Below, piece after piece: positions 9,135 to 15,002 of a stretch of 20,350 nucleotides of DNA. A model generated the notes under the pieces. It worked only from the letters and a program-made list of their open reading frames with translations, did no database searches and was not told where the DNA came from. This DNA is from Dehalococcoidia bacterium (GTDB lineage: Bacteria; Chloroflexota; Dehalococcoidia; Lucifugimonadales; UBA3495), in NCBI GenBank assembly GCA_003523055.1, contig DPHC01000024.1, positions 28,984 through 49,333 on the forward strand. The letters run 5' to 3'. The position numbers were made by a program, and so were the translations under genes. How positions within the stretch are numbered: the first letter of the stretch is position 1; each line of letters starts with the position of its first letter.

Positions 9135-9710
9135 ATGGCCAAGATAACATTAGCGGGAGTTGATGCACTTACAGAATCGGGAGGAGTAGTATCTCTTCCT
9201 GCAGCTGTGGACGTGATACCGGCAATGCCTTCTGGTAGTATATTACAGATGCATTCTGTTTTTGGAGAAGGTGCGATTACAAACTCAAGTGGTACCTACA
9301 CCTATTATTTAATACAGTCTAACCCGAACCAATTTAGTAGTACAGAACAACATACAATTGCGGTAGTGTCTAAAATGACTAATTCGAATTGGTATTTTCA
9401 TGTCAATGATCATATTTACTACACTCATGGTGTGGCAGGTGGGAATATGGCTCACATGCATATGTTTTCAGGTTGGAGTTTTTCATCTGGTAGTGGATAT
9501 ACATATTTAGAAATAGGACATAATTACCATGATGCAAGAACTACAAATAATCTGGGTGGACAGGAAATGCATTCAGAAAGTGCTCAACAAATGATTACAG
9601 ACATTATTCAAAGTGCAGGAACAACTGTTTATTTTACGTATAAAACTACAAGAGCATATAATGGTTCTGAAGATGGCGCGACTTTGACAATAATGGAGGT
9701 TGCACCATGA
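9135..9710 (+). CDS. Fibre-tip adhesin, paralogue 2
   Basis: This 191-residue protein has the same plan as 8242 and 9959: MAKITLAGVDALTESGG at the start, a PSGSILQMHS motif at about 35-44 where the others have FPAGH, and the terminal strand ATLTIMEVAP. The central part is rich in H, Y, M and W (NSNWYFHVNDHIYYTHG, MAHMHMFSGW, HNYHDA). Such a composition suits a surface-binding domain, and the clustered histidines could bind metal, but that is speculation. The codons for the final MEVA contain GGAGGT at 9695-9700, six bases before the overlapping start of the companion at 9707. Confidence 0.7.
   Translation: MAKITLAGVDALTESGGVVSLPAAVDVIPAMPSGSILQMHSVFGEGAITNSSGTYTYYLIQSNPNQFSSTEQHTIAVVSKMTNSNWYFHVNDHIYYTHGVAGGNMAHMHMFSGWSFSSGSGYTYLEIGHNYHDARTTNNLGGQEMHSESAQQMITDIIQSAGTTVYFTYKTTRAYNGSEDGATLTIMEVAP
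9695..9700 (+). promoter_or_regulatory. Ribosome-binding site embedded in adhesin C-terminus
   Basis: GGAGGT lies six bases before the ATG at 9707 and is part of the codons for the conserved final Glu-Val of the adhesin. The same arrangement recurs at 10597-10602, so the adhesin end doubles as the translation signal of the companion. Confidence 0.7.
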
Positions 9711-9955
9711 TTAACTTAAGAACATGTAAAGAACTTTTGAGAGATAGAAGAGATATGTTTCTCCGAGATTCGGATTGGACTCAATTCAATGATTCACCCT
9801 TATCAGAAGCTAAGAAAACAGCATGGGCAACATATAGACAAGAGTTGAGAGATTTACCAATAAATAATCCCAATCCAAAATGGGAAAAAAATGATGAAGG
9901 TGTAGAAGATAATACCTTACTTCCCAATATAACATGGCCAACTAAACCGGAGTAA
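9707..9955 (+). CDS. Phage tail assembly chaperone-like companion of adhesin 9135
   Basis: An 82-residue protein carrying the pattern I associate with the Phage_tail_APC family: RRDMFLRDSDWTQFNDSPL (about residues 13-31), then KKTAWATYRQELRDLP (about 37-52), and a closing WPTKPE. The D-W-T-Q, A-W-x-x-YR-Q-x-L-R-D-L-P and W-P-x-x-P elements are all present. Family members sit next to tail fibre genes and are thought to help fibre assembly. The gene overlaps the adhesin stop by 4 bases. The product at 13956 ends in the same WPTKPE and is a shorter relative. The chaperone function here is by family, not shown. Confidence 0.75.
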   Translation: MINLRTCKELLRDRRDMFLRDSDWTQFNDSPLSEAKKTAWATYRQELRDLPINNPNPKWEKNDEGVEDNTLLPNITWPTKPE

Positions 9956-9958
9956 TGA

Positions 9959-10612
9959 ATGGCAACCTTAAAATTAAATAATGTACCAGTAATTACAGAA
10001 ACTACAGGTGTTGCACAAGTGGCAACCGGACTACAATTTCCTGCAGGTCATGTGTTACAAGTTAAGTATAGTGAATTTTTAAATTCAAAAACATTTAGTT
10101 ATACAAGTTCACAGGAAGGATACCAATTTGGTACACAGGTAAATAGAGCAGATGGATCATATGGTGGTATAGTAGACGGTTTAACATTATCAATAACAAC
10201 TAAACAGGCAAATAGTAAAATATATATTTCAAATTTCTTTACAGGATGTACTAATAGTAATCCAAATGGTGCATATAACTGGGGAGCGGGAATTTTTTCT
10301 TCAGTAGATAATTACACAGATTTAGTTAAGAAAGGTATAAAAGGCGATAACACTAGCACAACTGATGCAACTTATGCTAGATGGATCTACCCTCCCCAGG
10401 ATAGCTATTCTGATGAAGAATTTAATGGGACAATAGAACACGTTCCAGCACAAGCTGCCGGCACAACTATTACATATATAGTTTGTCTAGATAATGCTTA
10501 TACTTCAGATGGGAATACTTCTTATCTTAATTGGAGGTATGATTATAACAATGGCGTTTCTGAAGCTAACAAAGTTGGTGCAACAATGACATTAACGGAG
10601 GTGGCAGTATGA
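9959..10612 (+). CDS. Fibre-tip adhesin, paralogue 3
   Basis: This 217-residue protein starts MATLKLNNVPVITETTGVAQ, has FPAGHVLQV at about 27-35 (nearly the same as FPAGHVIQV in 8242), a variable core rich in N, S, T and Y, and the closing strand ATMTLTEVAV. The end has the family pattern: GGAGGT at 10597-10602 within the Glu-Val codons, then an ATGA overlap with the companion at 10609. GGAG at 9949-9952, in the last codons of the upstream gene, is its own ribosome-binding site. It is the longest of the three paralogues. A receptor-binding role is inferred. Confidence 0.7.
   Translation: MATLKLNNVPVITETTGVAQVATGLQFPAGHVLQVKYSEFLNSKTFSYTSSQEGYQFGTQVNRADGSYGGIVDGLTLSITTKQANSKIYISNFFTGCTNSNPNGAYNWGAGIFSSVDNYTDLVKKGIKGDNTSTTDATYARWIYPPQDSYSDEEFNGTIEHVPAQAAGTTITYIVCLDNAYTSDGNTSYLNWRYDYNNGVSEANKVGATMTLTEVAV
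10597..10602 (+). promoter_or_regulatory. Ribosome-binding site embedded in adhesin C-terminus
   Basis: GGAGGT lies six bases before the ATG at 10609, inside the codons for the final Glu-Val of the adhesin. Position and spacing are the same as at 9695-9700. Confidence 0.7.
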
Positions 10613-10905
10613 GAGATTATTTTTGTGAAGCAATAAAAATATTGAGGCCAACTTCAGCTTTTGGATTATTCGGAGATAAAATTAAATGGAATGATCCAGA
10701 TAATGATCCGCCTACTCAAGCAGAAATAGATGCAGAAGTACAACGATTACAAGAAGAACATGACTCACAGGAATATGCCAGAAACAGGAAAGCAGAATAT
10801 GATGCCTTGAACCAACTTGAAATGCAATTCGATGATAAAGAAGATGGTACCACTACATGGGAAGATGCAATTAAAGCAATTAAAGCGAAATACCCAAAGG
10901 GATAA
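10609..10905 (+). CDS. Small XkdW-like companion of adhesin 9959
   Basis: A 98-residue acidic protein. The N-terminal half (CEAIKILRPTSAFGLFGDKI, then W...PPTQAEIDAEVQRLQ) has the features of XkdW-like phage proteins: an EAIKxLxPT start, a short strand pair ending KIKW, and a PTxxEI helix. The C-terminal half (YARNRKAEYDALNQLEMQFD, GTTTWEDAIKAIKAKYPKG) is shared with 8805. The gene overlaps the adhesin stop by 4 bases. Its AAAGGGATAA end provides a ribosome-binding site for the severed IGRE ORF at 10909. Probable fibre assembly helper or tip subunit. The family link is from memory and moderate. Confidence 0.6.
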   Translation: MRDYFCEAIKILRPTSAFGLFGDKIKWNDPDNDPPTQAEIDAEVQRLQEEHDSQEYARNRKAEYDALNQLEMQFDDKEDGTTTWEDAIKAIKAKYPKG

Positions 10906-10907
10906 TA
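10875..10907 (+). repeat. 33-base direct repeat, copy 2
   Basis: Identical to 9062-9094 over 33 bases. Its right part overlaps the 39-bp repeat at 10895, so one gene end takes part in two different repeats. Confidence 0.85.
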
Positions 10908-10933
10908 CATGAGTTATATAGGACGGGAACAAC
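10895..10933 (+). repeat. 39-bp imperfect direct repeat, left copy
   Basis: Matches 12297-12335 at 36 of 39 positions by eye. It spans the end of the companion gene (its Pro-Lys-Gly codons and stop) and the first codons of an IGRE-type ORF. The two copies bracket the fibre pair at 10934-12264. Confidence 0.85.
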
Positions 10934-10941
10934 ATGAGTAG
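10909..10941 (+). pseudogene. Severed start of an IGRE fibre gene (10 codons)
   Basis: ATG at 10909 encodes MSYIGREQHE and then stops at 10939-10941. The first seven residues equal the start of the fibre at 12311 (MSYIGRE), and the nucleotides are nearly identical. A good AAAGGG ribosome-binding site sits at 10896-10901. The ORF overlaps the ATG of the next gene (10934) in another frame. It is best read as the remnant of a fibre N-terminus cut off when the 10934 cassette came in. It might still act as a leader peptide coupling translation into 10934. Confidence 0.6.
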
Positions 10942-12085
10942 AGCACGAGAAAATGCTGACGGAGCAAGACTAAATGCACCTCTGGCTAGTCCTACGTTTA
11001 CTGGGACAACCACAGTCTCAGGTGATCTTGTTCCAAGCACACCAATGAGTCACAGGAACATATTAATTAATGGTGCCATGACTGTAGCTCAGAGAGGAAC
11101 TTCATCTACAAGTAGTGGTTATCAGACTGTTGATAGATTCAAGTCTGCCTTCTCGACTGGTGGGACTTGGACACAATCTCAATCCACCGACTCCCCTGCA
11201 GGATTTGCAAATTCATACAAAAACGAATGTACCGTTGCAGAAACGGATATGGCAAATATGGGCTATGCTATGATCCAGCAAAAGATAGAGGGACAACTTT
11301 TACAACATCTTGATTTTGGTACAGCTAGTCCAAAAAAATTTACTTTATCGTTTTGGGTTAAATCGTCCTTAACCGGAACACATGTATGCCAGTTACATGC
11401 CCCGTACATTGCAACAACTGAATATAATAGTCATGCATACACAGTTAATGTTGCTGATACATGGGAATATAAAACAATAACTTGGACAGGTGATACAGGA
11501 GATGTAATACCAAACGATTTTGAATCTTCAATAAGAATATATTGGTTCCTGGCTGCTGGCAATGGCTATGGAAGTGGAACACTTACGAATGATCTTTGGC
11601 ACACTACTACTGCTAATCGGGCGGCCGGACAAGTAAATCTAGCAGGTACTGTAGGAAACACATTTTACCTTACAGGGACACAGTTGGAAATAGGTGAGTC
11701 TGCAACTCCATTTGAACATCTGGGGTTTGGGGATGAGTTGGTGAGGTGTCAGAGATACTATCAAAAGTCAACTCCGTATGCTACATATCCTGCTCACGCA
11801 CAAGATGGGAGGTATGAAACTTCAGTTCCTTATACGACTAATGTTTGCAAAATGGCTTTTACTTTGATTGGTTCAATGAGGGGCGCTCCCAATATGACTT
11901 TTTATGGTAATGCTGCGGGTTCGGGAAGCAAGGTAGGTACATATGATGGCGGATCATGGGGCCTTTCTACTACTATCCTTAGTAATACATTGGGGGATGG
12001 TCATGTATCAATAGAAATTACAGCAGGAACGACTGATGCGGCCTTGTTAGTCAATTATCAATATGAGGCGGAGAAAGAATTATGA
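10934..12085 (+). CDS. Tail fibre with jelly-roll-like carbohydrate-binding module
   Basis: This 383-residue protein starts MSRARENADGARLNAPLASP with a TFTGTT collagen-like fibre repeat. The block SHRNILINGAMTVAQRGTS with VDRF (about residues 39-67) is a hallmark of phage fibre tips. A predicted beta jelly-roll follows to about residue 255 (KKFTLSFWVKSSLTG, WEYKTITWTGDTG), closed by TGTQLEIGESATPFEHLGFG (about 247-266) and ELVRCQRYYQKS. A C-terminal beta domain of about 110 residues completes it. CBM-like modules of this kind bind glycans in other proteins, and binding here is inferred. A weak AGGAC site lies ten bases upstream. The stop overlaps the companion at 12082. The gene lies between two 39-bp direct repeats. 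Confidence 0.75.
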   Translation: MSRARENADGARLNAPLASPTFTGTTTVSGDLVPSTPMSHRNILINGAMTVAQRGTSSTSSGYQTVDRFKSAFSTGGTWTQSQSTDSPAGFANSYKNECTVAETDMANMGYAMIQQKIEGQLLQHLDFGTASPKKFTLSFWVKSSLTGTHVCQLHAPYIATTEYNSHAYTVNVADTWEYKTITWTGDTGDVIPNDFESSIRIYWFLAAGNGYGSGTLTNDLWHTTTANRAAGQVNLAGTVGNTFYLTGTQLEIGESATPFEHLGFGDELVRCQRYYQKSTPYATYPAHAQDGRYETSVPYTTNVCKMAFTLIGSMRGAPNMTFYGNAAGSGSKVGTYDGGSWGLSTTILSNTLGDGHVSIEITAGTTDAALLVNYQYEAEKEL

Positions 12086-12264
12086 ATATTTCATCGGCAA
12101 AATATATTAAACCAGCCTTTTCAGAAGAAAATACTAGTATTCAAGCATGGATTAATGGGAAAGAGTGGAATATCCCATTAGGAGATCCCAAAGATATGTA
12201 TTACGCAGAAATAATGCGACAAGTGGATGCAGGAGAACTAACCATAGAACCAGCAGACAAATAA
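12082..12264 (+). CDS. Small YAEIMRQ-type companion of fibre 10934
   Basis: A 60-residue protein: MNISSAKYIKPAFSEENTSI, then AWINGKEWNIPLGDPKDMYY and AEIMRQVDAGELTIEPADK. The pattern of a short strand pair (WINGKEWNIPLG) followed by a Y-A-E-I-x-R-Q-V-x-A-G-E-L-T-I tail recurs in small phage proteins beside tail fibre genes. No function is known to me. It overlaps the fibre stop by 4 bases, with a GGCGGAGAAAG ribosome-binding region inside the fibre's last codons. It shows no similarity to the other two companion types in this window, yet holds the same position. Confidence 0.65.
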   Translation: MNISSAKYIKPAFSEENTSIQAWINGKEWNIPLGDPKDMYYAEIMRQVDAGELTIEPADK

Positions 12265-12296
12265 CGGACAAAATGAGGTTGAAGAAGAAAAATAAT

Positions 12297-12335
12297 CAAA
12301 GGGATAATATATGAGTTATATAGGACGAGAACTAC
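12297..12335 (+). repeat. 39-bp imperfect direct repeat, right copy
   Basis: Matches 10895-10933 with three mismatches. It carries the AAAGGGATAAT ribosome-binding site and the first codons of the intact IGRE fibre at 12311. The 32 bases to its left (12265-12296) are not related to a companion gene end, unlike the left copy. Confidence 0.85.
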
Positions 12336-12883
12336 GACAAGCTCAAGCAGCGAGGACAACATTTACTGCATCAGGTGCTGAAACTGCAGTTAATGTTACT
12401 TATACTCCCGGACAATTGTCTGTATTTTTGAATGGTATTAAATTACTAGACGGTATTGATTATATAGCAACAACTGGAACGAGTATCACAGGTCTTATTG
12501 CCTTAACGGCGGGTGATGTCCTAGATTTTATAGCTGATGATACCTTTAATGTGGCTGATGTGGTACCAGCTTCCACGGGAGGAACATTTGCGGGTAATAT
12601 AAGTGTGGCTGCAGCAACATCAGCCGGTCATGCGGTCACAAAAGCACAGTTAGATGCAAACGTACCAGATTATAGTGCGATTGCGGAGACCATATTACCC
12701 TCGGCTGATGATACATATGATTTAGGTTCAGCTGCAAAGAGATGGCAAAATATTTACACTACTGACTTACATCTTAATAATGATAGAGGCGATTGGACAG
12801 TAATCGAGGAAGAAAACTACTTAACACTACGAAATAACAAGACTGACAAAGTTTACAAAATTGTCATGGAGGAAATAGAATAA
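12311..12883 (+). CDS. IGRE-type tail fibre
   Basis: This 190-residue protein starts MSYIGRELRQAQAARTTFTA. Residues about 25-90 form a beta domain common in marine phage fibres (VTYTPGQLSVFLNGIKLLDG, DYIATTGTSITGLIALTAGD). Then come a shaft piece (GNISVAAATSAGHAVTKAQL) and the motif ILPSADDTYDLGSAAKRW at about 126-143. The end (WTVIEEENYLTLRNNKTDKV, YKIVMEEIE) is a typical fibre C-cap. GGAGGAAA in the last codons is the ribosome-binding site of the glycine-rich adhesin, whose ATG shares one base with this stop (TAATG). This is a complete fibre stub. Its tip is probably provided by the next gene. Confidence 0.7.
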   Translation: MSYIGRELRQAQAARTTFTASGAETAVNVTYTPGQLSVFLNGIKLLDGIDYIATTGTSITGLIALTAGDVLDFIADDTFNVADVVPASTGGTFAGNISVAAATSAGHAVTKAQLDANVPDYSAIAETILPSADDTYDLGSAAKRWQNIYTTDLHLNNDRGDWTVIEEENYLTLRNNKTDKVYKIVMEEIE

Positions 12884-13944
12884 TGCCAATAATCTCCATT
12901 CCAAATTCACCTAAAGCTACTGGCGGTGATGTAAGAACTATTCATTTGTCTGGTACCAATTATGTAATGCATGTATTTGAAGACTCAGGATTTTTTGTTG
13001 CTCCATCAGACATTACTGGTTGTACTGTGATAGCTGTTGGCGGAGGAGGTAGCGGTGGTGCTTCAACCGGAGATAATGATACAGGAGAAGGTGGAGGAGG
13101 AGCCGGAGGTTTACTCTTCAGAGATAATTTTACAATATCTGCTGGTACTTATGAATGTGGTATAGGTAGAGGTGGTTATCATCCTATGCAGAAAGGAGCC
13201 GGTACACCGGCCAACTACGGAGGCGTCTGGGGATGGTCCCACTCAGGTGAGAATGGAAACGATACTTGTTTGAATAAATCCACATCAGGTGGCAATACTC
13301 TCGATGTGATTGCCCGCGGAGGCGGTGGTGGAGGAGGTAGTGATATGCATGGAGGTGCCATGCAAGGCGGAAGTGGCGGAGGAGGTGGAGCCAGAAACGC
13401 CACTGCATCCCACCTCTATGGTCAAGGTTCAAATCAACCTTCATTTACTAGCTGGACTCATAGAGGATCTGCTGGTGGTAATTCACGTAATGGTAATCAC
13501 GGCGGCGCCGGCGGAGGCGGTGCCGGTGCGGACGGTAGCGATGAGACGGGTTCACATAACGCTGGTACTGGAGGAGACGGAGGTGTAGGATATGATTATA
13601 GTTCTTTTTTCGGTACACTTGTAGGAGATAGAGGATGGTTTGCCGGTGGTGGTGGAGGCGGAACGTATAGAACTACAGATTTACCTGCAAGCGGTACTGC
13701 TCCGACAGATTATCTGGGTCTAGGTGGAACTGGTGGCGGAGGAAATGGAATTTATTCAGAAGAACATTCTCAGGGTAATACATTTAAACATCAAAAAATG
13801 GATGGAATGCGTGGAACCGGCGGGGGTGGCGGTGGCTCCGGAGAAGATGCCTGCGATCGGATCAACCTAGGCATTAATACAAGGACAGGTTGTAAGGTAG
13901 GTTCCGGTGGTAGTGGTGTAATAATTATAAGATACGCACAATAA
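12883..13944 (+). CDS. Glycine-rich fibre-tip adhesin
   Basis: A 353-residue protein with many poly-Gly runs. A short N-terminal beta region (about 1-45, ...VMHVFEDSGFFVAP) leads into VIAVGGGGSGGASTGDN and GEGGGGAGGLLFRDNFTI, the start of a known glycine-rich domain. More Gly clusters follow at about 145-170, 205-220, 258-265, 285-292 and 311-320. The closing GSGGSGVIIIRYAQ is the usual end of this domain in marine phages. Glycine-rich sandwiches of polyglycine-II helices form the receptor-binding part of gp38 adhesins of some T-even phages, and a similar tip here is inferred. The gene is more GC-rich than its neighbours because of Gly codons. The companion at 13956 follows 11 bases later. 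Confidence 0.75.
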   Translation: MPIISIPNSPKATGGDVRTIHLSGTNYVMHVFEDSGFFVAPSDITGCTVIAVGGGGSGGASTGDNDTGEGGGGAGGLLFRDNFTISAGTYECGIGRGGYHPMQKGAGTPANYGGVWGWSHSGENGNDTCLNKSTSGGNTLDVIARGGGGGGGSDMHGGAMQGGSGGGGGARNATASHLYGQGSNQPSFTSWTHRGSAGGNSRNGNHGGAGGGGAGADGSDETGSHNAGTGGDGGVGYDYSSFFGTLVGDRGWFAGGGGGGTYRTTDLPASGTAPTDYLGLGGTGGGGNGIYSEEHSQGNTFKHQKMDGMRGTGGGGGGSGEDACDRINLGINTRTGCKVGSGGSGVIIIRYAQ

Positions 13945-13955
13945 AAAAGGAAAAT

Positions 13956-14168
13956 ATGCCAATTAGCGACAATGAATTACTATATCTTAGAGAACAGAGA
14001 AATGGCGTTTTACGTAATGATGTTGATCCTAAAACAATGGAAGCATTTAATAAAGGTGGCGGTGCTGAATTAAGTATTGAGTGGAAAACATATAGACAAG
14101 CACTATTAGATATGACAAAGAATTTAGATTCAAATGAAGATATTGTTTGGCCCACTAAACCAGAATAA
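13956..14168 (+). CDS. Tail assembly chaperone-like companion of the glycine-rich adhesin
   Basis: A 70-residue protein: MPISDNELLYLREQRNGVLR, then a short acidic linker, EWKTYRQALLDMTKN, and the end IVWPTKPE. The R-x-x-x-L-R-N-D-V-D, W-x-x-YRQ-A-L and WPTKPE elements match the product at 9707, although this protein is shorter and more diverged. I place it in the Phage_tail_APC-like group. An AAAAGGA site lies upstream of the ATG. It closes the adhesin array and is followed by the clearest promoter-like region in the window. Confidence 0.65.
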   Translation: MPISDNELLYLREQRNGVLRNDVDPKTMEAFNKGGGAELSIEWKTYRQALLDMTKNLDSNEDIVWPTKPE

Positions 14169-14177
14169 ATTAAAAGA

Positions 14178-14194
14178 GATAAATAGTATAAATA
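14178..14194 (+). promoter_or_regulatory. Tandem T4-type late promoter boxes
   Basis: TATAAATA at 14187-14194 equals the T4 late promoter consensus, with GATAAATA directly before it at 14178-14185. They lie in a 70-base gap, with TATAAATA ending 44 bases before the ATG at 14239. This is a good candidate for late transcription of the 14239-18076 block. The downstream part of the gap holds only AT-rich sequence and an AAAGGA ribosome-binding site. Confidence 0.6.
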
Positions 14195-14238
14195 ATTAAT
14201 ATAATGTACAACATGAATTCTATAAAGGAACAGATCAA

Positions 14239-14595
14239 ATGTCAAAGAAAATTACAGAATTAGGAAAATTGTCCATTGCGGCAAATACAGATGTTTTACT
14301 AATTGTAGAAAATCCTAGTACATCTCCTACAAACAAATATATCGAAGTCGGCGACTTGATGGACAACTCTGGAGCTATGGCTCTTCCGGGTCTTGATATT
14401 GACGGCGGAACAGATATCGGCGCACCAATTATTGATATAGATTTATTTGTTGTTGATGATGGAGCAGGTGGTACAAATAGAAAAGCTACGGCTTCACGGG
14501 TCAGAGATTTTGTTTACGAAGGTGTCGAAAATAAAAAAGTAAAACAAAAAGGTGCTTGTTTGCAAAGTTCAACACATCAAGGATTATTTTTATAA
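14239..14595 (+). CDS. Short fibre-related protein, possibly truncated
   Basis: A 118-residue protein: MSKKITELGKLSIAANTDVL, a linker with KYIEVGDLM, then DIDGGTDIGAPIIDIDLFVV and DDGAGGTNRKATASRVRDFV. The GGTDIGA...DLFVVDDGAGGTNRK block is, to my recollection, common in longer marine phage fibres, where it leads into a shaft. Here it ends within about 25 residues in a basic, unrelated-looking tail (ENKKVKQKGACLQSSTHQ). That suggests an anchor domain that has lost its shaft and tip, or a small adaptor in its own right. AAAGGA precedes the ATG, and late-promoter boxes lie upstream. Confidence 0.6.
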   Translation: MSKKITELGKLSIAANTDVLLIVENPSTSPTNKYIEVGDLMDNSGAMALPGLDIDGGTDIGAPIIDIDLFVVDDGAGGTNRKATASRVRDFVYEGVENKKVKQKGACLQSSTHQGLFL

Positions 14596-14642
14596 TTTAA
14601 TTTGATTTTTGATTAATAAAAAAATTTAAGGAGAAATAAAAA

Positions 14643-14993
14643 ATGGCTATACCTAGCGGAAGTGGAACAGAAGTTTTAAAAGTAGCGTTAACAGCGGGAG
14701 TTACCAATGCAGAGAGCGTAATTTTGACCGGTGTTGCAAATCATATCTATACAATATTAAGTGTTACATTGTGTGAAACATCTGGAAATGCAGAAACGTT
14801 TGACATGTATGTTGATGATGATGCTGGAGGAACAGATTACGAAGTTCTTTCTGACAGCGCACTTGGCGCAAATGAAACCTTTGTATATAACGATAGATTA
14901 GTATTATCTGGAACAGATGCACTTTGTGTACAACTTGCAAGTGCCGGTGATGTGGACGTTGTAGTTTCATACATCGATCAGGATTGGACATAG
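14643..14993 (+). CDS. Small beta-rich virion protein
   Basis: A 116-residue acidic protein, MAIPSGSGTEVLKVALTAGV..., with strands rich in V, L and T (SVILTGVANHIYTILSVTLC, DMYVDDDAGGTDYEVLSDSA, DRLVLSGTDALCVQLASAGD) and the end VVVSYIDQDWT. Its build resembles the 110-residue product at 7598, so both may share a beta-sandwich fold, although direct identity is low. A strong AAGGAG site at 14628-14633 precedes the start. The 47-base upstream gap is AT-rich and shows no clear promoter or terminator. The function is unknown. A minor virion protein is likely from context. Confidence 0.6.
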   Translation: MAIPSGSGTEVLKVALTAGVTNAESVILTGVANHIYTILSVTLCETSGNAETFDMYVDDDAGGTDYEVLSDSALGANETFVYNDRLVLSGTDALCVQLASAGDVDVVVSYIDQDWT

Positions 14994-15002
14994 GAGATAT
15001 AA

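Noticed and set aside
10895..12335. Insertion sequence or homing element between the 39-bp repeats
   Set aside because: No transposase or homing endonuclease reading frame and no terminal inverted repeats. The content is a fibre and its companion only.
13184..13444. Minus-strand open frames, one very proline-rich, opposite the glycine-rich adhesin
   Set aside because: They are the mirror of Gly-rich GGN codons on the + strand. The + strand gene has a clear family end (SGVIIIRY) and a ribosome-binding site.
8242..14168. Diversity-generating retroelement acting on the adhesins
   Set aside because: No reverse transcriptase gene and no template or variable repeat pair differing at adenines was seen. 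The repeats found lie at gene joints, not in adhesin tips. Elements outside the window cannot be excluded.
14200..14205. TATAAT as a host-type -10 box
   Set aside because: No fitting -35 element at the right spacing. The T4-type late boxes just upstream explain the region better.
14596..14642. Rho-independent terminator in the AT-rich gap
   Set aside because: Only A/T runs without a GC-bearing stem were seen, and the next gene has a normal ribosome-binding site in the same gap.
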